This document shows positions 60,263 through 64,000 of a stretch of DNA of 64,000 nt, in pieces. A program made the position numbers and the translations under genes. The stretch spans positions 124,001-188,000 of the forward strand of contig LLEY01000115.1 in NCBI GenBank assembly GCA_001414485.1, given 5' to 3'. Within the stretch, counting starts at the first letter, position 1. Each line of letters starts with the position of its first letter. The notes beneath the pieces were generated by a model. It ran no database searches, was not told where the DNA came from, and saw nothing but the letters and a program-made list of their open reading frames with translations. This DNA comes from Calycina herbarum. Its lineage: Eukaryota; Ascomycota; Leotiomycetes; Helotiales; Pezizellaceae.

Positions 60263-60796
60263 CTAACAGTATTCTCTAATGATGCGCTCTTGGTCGTATC
60301 GTTTCTGGCAAGTGCCACAAGGGACTGTTGTACTTGCGTAAAATGTTGTGTTGTCTCGAACAAGTGGTACAGACTCCTCCCCATCCTCATTTCCTACTCC
60401 TCCACAACTGATTTTTCTCCAAATGTTTCTGACAATATCGGGATCCAACGCCACGTTAATTAGAGAAAGAGTTGAAATGATGGACCCGGTAAAGGTGCCG
60501 CATATAATGACAGTGATATCGAAAGACAAGTCTGCAAATCCATCCCTTCCACGAACAGCGAGACTATAGTCATAAAAGCATAAGACACAGTCCATCCCCA
60601 GAAGACAGGTAAAATGAACGATCAAAGGTCCAAGAAGCGCACGGCGAAGGTAGGCAGGTATGTGTGGATCAGGCACATTGGCGTTAAATCGTGAATAGAT
60701 GAAGGGGAGTTGCGCGAAGCCCAGAACAGTCGGTAGAAGGATCAAGGAGATGTAAGAGAGAAAATAGGTGATTGGACCCATGGTTGAGATCGACAT
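60263..60796 (-). CDS. Small membrane protein of unknown function, 177 residues
   Basis: Single-exon ORF. Hydrophobic segments at about residues 7-28 (YFLSYISLILLPTVLGFA), 52-78 (LLGPLIVHFTCLLGMDCVLC) and 90-113 (TVIICGTFTGSIISTLSLI) suggest three membrane spans. The C-terminal tail of about 60 residues is hydrophilic and ends with a CGTCQKRY stretch. A basic loop (YLRRAL) precedes the second span. I recognise no family. It faces the GH42 gene tail-to-tail. An upstream intron or exon cannot be excluded. Confidence 0.55.
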   Translation of the reverse strand: MSISTMGPITYFLSYISLILLPTVLGFAQLPFIYSRFNANVPDPHIPAYLRRALLGPLIVHFTCLLGMDCVLCFYDYSLAVRGRDGFADLSFDITVIICGTFTGSIISTLSLINVALDPDIVRNIWRKISCGGVGNEDGEESVPLVRDNTTFYASTTVPCGTCQKRYDQERIIREYC

Positions 60797-61224
60797 CTTG
60801 ATTCCGTTGGTTTTGGAAAGTGATTGTGTGGTTGTGTATGGGTGTGACCCTAGGAGGTGGTGTACTCGAGTAGATCTGTTTTGGGAGAGCTCTTCTCTGA
60901 CTCTTTATAAAAAACCGTAAATATTTGATTTCAAAGAGAGCGAACACACACTACTATTTAAATTCATTGATTCACTCTGTTTTAGTAAATGAAGCAAGGG
61001 TGTTAGTCATGAAATAGAACCAGTGAGTTTGTCACTTTTAATTTCCTAAAGAGAAGAGATATTAAAAGGAATATTATCTACCTTCTAAATTTCGCGATAA
61101 GTCCTCTTGAATAGTTATAGAAACTTGCTGAAGATGAATTCTATCAAACTAGTAACCAGAACAAAACAAACAGAAAACCTGTTTACGAAACTTGCTTCAT
61201 TTCATGATACCTCTCATTACTTCA
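60797..61224. other. Intergenic, nothing recognised
   Basis: Probable promoter and leader of the membrane-protein gene (TATAAAAAA, inverted relative to it or not, near 60,905) and spacer. The 72-codon plus-strand ORF 61107-61325 overlaps the 3' exon of the lectin remnant on the other strand and is probably spurious. Confidence 0.4.
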
Positions 61225-61783
61225 TCATTGAGGCTGGACTACCGGCATGCCATCCTGGGGTACCCACATCCCGGTCGAAGATTCGTAACTGCAATTATCA
61301 GCAAAAGACAATTCGAACATTTTGAAACATCAACTTACAACTTCTGTTGATAAACACCTTTTGCTTTCTTCGTAGTAACTGAAAAGACGCCGGGTGATGT
61401 AATCGATGTTTTGGGAGAAGACAGAGATGTTCCCCCAAGCAGTTTCTGTGTGAGCGTTCCAATCTCATTTCCGGTGAAAGTGACATGACTTTGATAAAGC
61501 TGCCCATCGCCACCGATACCAAAAACATCGATACGGTTTGGAGATGCAGAGACAGCAGTGGGCTGCATCAAAGATCAGCTCAAAATTATCAGAATCCTGA
61601 GGAAGTACTCACGTCGTATATATAAACCCCACCACAATTCTGCCAACTTCCCCATCCCATGCCTGGTCGGCAAGACATTCGTTTCAAGCTGTAACTTTCT
61701 CCAAACACGAAAACCTCCAAACACCATGGCCTACAAAACACAACCACTGGGTTACTCGTACTACTTTCATCCGAAGTCGTGTT
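61225..61783 (-). pseudogene. Truncated PLL-like (DUF346-like) beta-propeller lectin remnant
   Basis: Three inferred exons on the minus strand: 61783-61613, 61562-61339 and 61288-61225, with two 50-bp introns (GTGAGT...TGCAG and GTAAGT...TGCAG, each with a CTGAT branch-like site). The joined frame shows blade-type repeats: LEVFVFGESYSLKRM, then WGSWQNCGG, then PTAVSASPNRIDVFGIGGDG and QLYQS. This W..W..LGG / P.av...pnR.dvFg..dg.lyq pattern is that of PLL/DUF346-type sugar-binding propellers. Only about two blades remain, upstream sequence is not convincingly coding, and an in-frame TAG sits at 61786-61784. It is most likely a 5'-truncated relic; a gene with a missed upstream exon is the alternative. 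Confidence 0.5.
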
Positions 61784-62252
61784 CTAAGATATTCCAACAG
61801 ATACATAATACTAAGGAATTTCTGGGACAGTGTTCCCGCTTCTCGTTAATTATTTTTAGAGTCTCCAATTGCCAGTGTAACGAACGAGAATTCCGAGCTT
61901 GAATGAGAACACTATACGTAACATATATTAATCACTTCTCATCGACTATTTCAAAAATCCTCTTACCAACCTTTTCTACGTGCTCTCAAAGCCCACCAGT
62001 TTTTGTTTTCTTTTTAGACAAAAGGTTCCTGGTTTCACTTGTCCGGCGCGTTGAACAACGATGATGGGTCAAGTATCAATATCTCTTTCGTTACACATGA
62101 CTTGTTCTACATGCGAAAACAAAGTGTGACAGGATCACAAGTATGACGGCGCCACACACCTTTCACCTCCAACGCTCAACGGAATTTTCAACGAAAAAAT
62201 ATCAAACATCCCCTTTCAACGAACATTTTTTCCAGCTCTCCGAATACTAAAC
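61784..62252. other. Intergenic, promoter side of the M28-like gene
   Basis: No convincing coding sequence. The 114-codon plus-strand ORF 61558-61902 is antisense to the lectin remnant and extends a little into this stretch; it has no recognisable features. Confidence 0.4.
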
Positions 62253-64000
62253 ATGGGTGGAATATACGAGCAGGGTGAGAAGAATGACATGAAGAGAAGA
62301 ACCTCTGCTCATTTCGCTATTCCCCGACATCAGATTCGCATCATAGCTCTACTTGTTGCAATCATCCCATTGATTGCACTGTGTATCTGGAGAAAAACCT
62401 GGGCAGATCAATATGGCCGTGAATTACTCTGTCATGAGTCTATTCAACCTTGGATTTCCAGTCCATGTGGAATCAAACCCGATAACAAAATCACTTTCGC
62501 CGAGCTAGAAAGGATCCTTCAAAACGAGCCGAGTGCAGCCAAAATTTCAGAATGGAGCCGCTACTACACCTCCACATCGTACCTTCCAGGACAAGGAAAA
62601 CGGCAAGGAGTCTGGACGAAGAACAAATGGGAGGAATTTGGCATCCCGGAAACATGGATCACCGAGCACGATGTAACCGTCGGAGACCCAGTTCACCAAA
62701 GCTTGGCATTATTAGAAGCTCCCGGAAATACGACAAATACAACGAAGATCTTATATGAAGCTAGCCTGGTCGAAGATATCCCTCAGGACGACCCTTCTTC
62801 AATTCGCAGGCCTGCATATGTTTACTCCTCGGCTAGTGGCAACATCACTGCTCAATTTATTTACGCAAACTTCGGGTTCTCGGATGACTATGACGATTTG
62901 GAAAAGGCACACGTGGATATCAAAGGAAAAATCGCGGTAGTAAAGTATGGACAAGGTTTTCGGCAAAAGAAAGTGGAAACGGCTGCAAAGAGGGGTCTAA
63001 TTGGAATCATTCTCTATACGGACCCGCAGCAAGACGGAAATATCACAGAATCCCGTGGATACAAACCGTATCCAGATGGACCAGCTCGGCCACCTTCGTA
63101 TATTGAAAGAGGTACCGCTAATGTTCGGAGTAAGATGACTTGTTCTTGGTTGTTTGTGCTGTTGTCACTAACTGACGATCAATTTACAGACATTCCGTTG
63201 AGGGGCTCAAATCCTGCTGTCCAAGGAAAAACTGTACCAGCAATTCCGGTGTCGAGCAAGGACATAATTCCCATATTGATTGCTCTTAACGGACATGGTC
63301 CAAAGGCTGCAGATATGAATGAGCGCTGGTTGGGCGGCGAATTAGAATTCAAGGGAGCGCAGGTGGGGATTCCCCGAGTTCTTTTTTCCCCTTTCCAGCT
63401 TGTCTCGGCAGGGTTAAGACACCATTCCCTCCTCAGACAACTCAATTCCTCCACTCACAACCCCGTTTCATCCTCTTTTCATTAAACATACTTCTAGAAC
63501 GAGCAACGCTAACTCAGCCGCAGTATCATGCTGGTCCATCGCCACCAGGACTTTCTTTGCATTTGAACAACCAGATAAACTACAAGGGAGGTTCTAAAGC
63601 GTATAACGTTCTTGGAATGATCAAAGGCACTATGGAGGACGACAAGGACGTAATCCTCCTTGGTAATCATCGCGATGCATGGACTGGAGGCACCACTGAT
63701 CCGCATAGTGGATCGGCTGCTTTGATGGAGGTTGTTCGAAGCTTTGGGGTGGCCCTTCGAATGGGATGGAGACCACAGAGAACCATCCTCTTTGGCAGCT
63801 GGGATGTAGCAGAACTTGGTCTAGTTGGCTCAACAGCATGGGTGGCTGAAAATCTCCCTTGGCTTTCCGACTGTGCGGTTGCGTATTTAAATGTTGTTGT
63901 GGCAGCGGCTGGGACCAAATTTCGCGCGAAAGCAACACCCCTTTTATACCAAGTTCTCCGAGATGCTGCAAGATCGGTGAAGTCTCCACTCCAGCACGTG
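62253..64000 (+). CDS. M28 / glutamate carboxypeptidase II (PSMA)-like membrane protein, 5' part; probable pseudoenzyme
   Basis: Partial at the window end. Inferred exons: 62253-63129, 63190-63362 and 63524 onward, in frame across both junctions; the second intron has a weak donor (GTGGGG). It is a type II membrane protein: cytosolic residues 1-27, membrane span about 28-46, then a PA domain (about 160-330) and the M28 peptidase domain. Kept motifs are GNHRDAW (zinc His399) and TDPHSG (bridging Asp409). In place of the SWDxEEFG motif it has SWDVAELG, so the catalytic Glu is Ala446 while the zinc Glu447 remains. In place of YxNxD it has YLNVV, so a zinc-ligand Asp is Val475. Family members cleave C-terminal residues from peptides; this one probably cannot, as in transferrin receptors. 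Confidence 0.85.

Overview
The window is nuclear DNA of a filamentous ascomycete (Pezizomycotina; a leotiomycete is my guess, from overall gene style only). Two compartments meet at a sharp border near position 50,552. Positions 1-50,552 are an AT-rich, gene-free block made almost wholly of transposable elements. It carries an extreme repeat-induced point mutation (RIP) signature: CA and TG are nearly absent, TA is hugely over-represented, CG is largely spared, and reading frames of elements are broken almost only by TAA and TAG. Positions 50,553-64,000 have normal base composition and hold ordinary fungal genes with short GT-AG introns.

The repeat block can be taken apart with target-site duplications (TSDs). 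Left to right: (i) a partial chromovirus-type Gypsy element, Gyp-1a (minus strand, 1-2911), inserted in an old Copia remnant (Cop-2, 2912-4090); (ii) a four-level nest: a Fot1/pogo DNA transposon (4091-25383) split by Gypsy Gyp-2 (5538-24974, TSD AATAG), split by Gyp-1b (7678-21588, TSD GTTAT), split by Gyp-1c (13301-20062, TSD TTAAG); (iii) Gyp-1d on the plus strand (25712-50552, TSD CAACT), which hosts a LINE (Lin-1, 26667-29874), a 454-bp truncated LINE (Lin-2s), a Copia element (Cop-1, 33479-45252) that itself hosts a full-length LINE (Lin-2, 38941-44773), and a small gag-only LTR element (TRG-1, 46178-48794). With inserts removed the elements have sensible sizes: Fot about 1.85 kb, Gyp-2 about 5.5 kb, Gyp-1b/c/d about 7.1/6.8/6.8 kb, Cop-1 about 5.9 kb.

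The most interesting signal is in the Gyp-1 family. Between the chromodomain end of pol and the 3' LTR, three copies carry an antisense reading frame with a C-x2-C-x6-C-x9/10-C-x2-C-x6-C pattern (the spacing of fungal Zn2Cys6 DNA-binding domains), followed in two of them by a Glu/Lys-rich coiled-coil-like segment. Every cysteine position is either Cys or Tyr, the expected RIP product. In the same family the LTRs share their ends and TATA region but each subfamily has a different dyad-rich short-motif array just upstream of the TATA. I propose, as speculation, an element-encoded regulator with co-varying binding sites.

The gene block holds: a Prp2/DHX16-type spliceosomal DEAH helicase (minus), divergent from an ER-lumenal DnaJ protein (Scj1/ERdj3 type, ending KDEL); a secreted GH42 beta-galactosidase; a small three-span membrane protein of unknown function (minus); a truncated remnant of a PLL-like (DUF346-like) beta-propeller lectin (minus); and the 5' part of an M28 / glutamate-carboxypeptidase-II-like membrane protein, running off the window, whose catalytic Glu and one zinc-ligand Asp appear to be replaced. 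These genes do not form an obvious pathway cluster.
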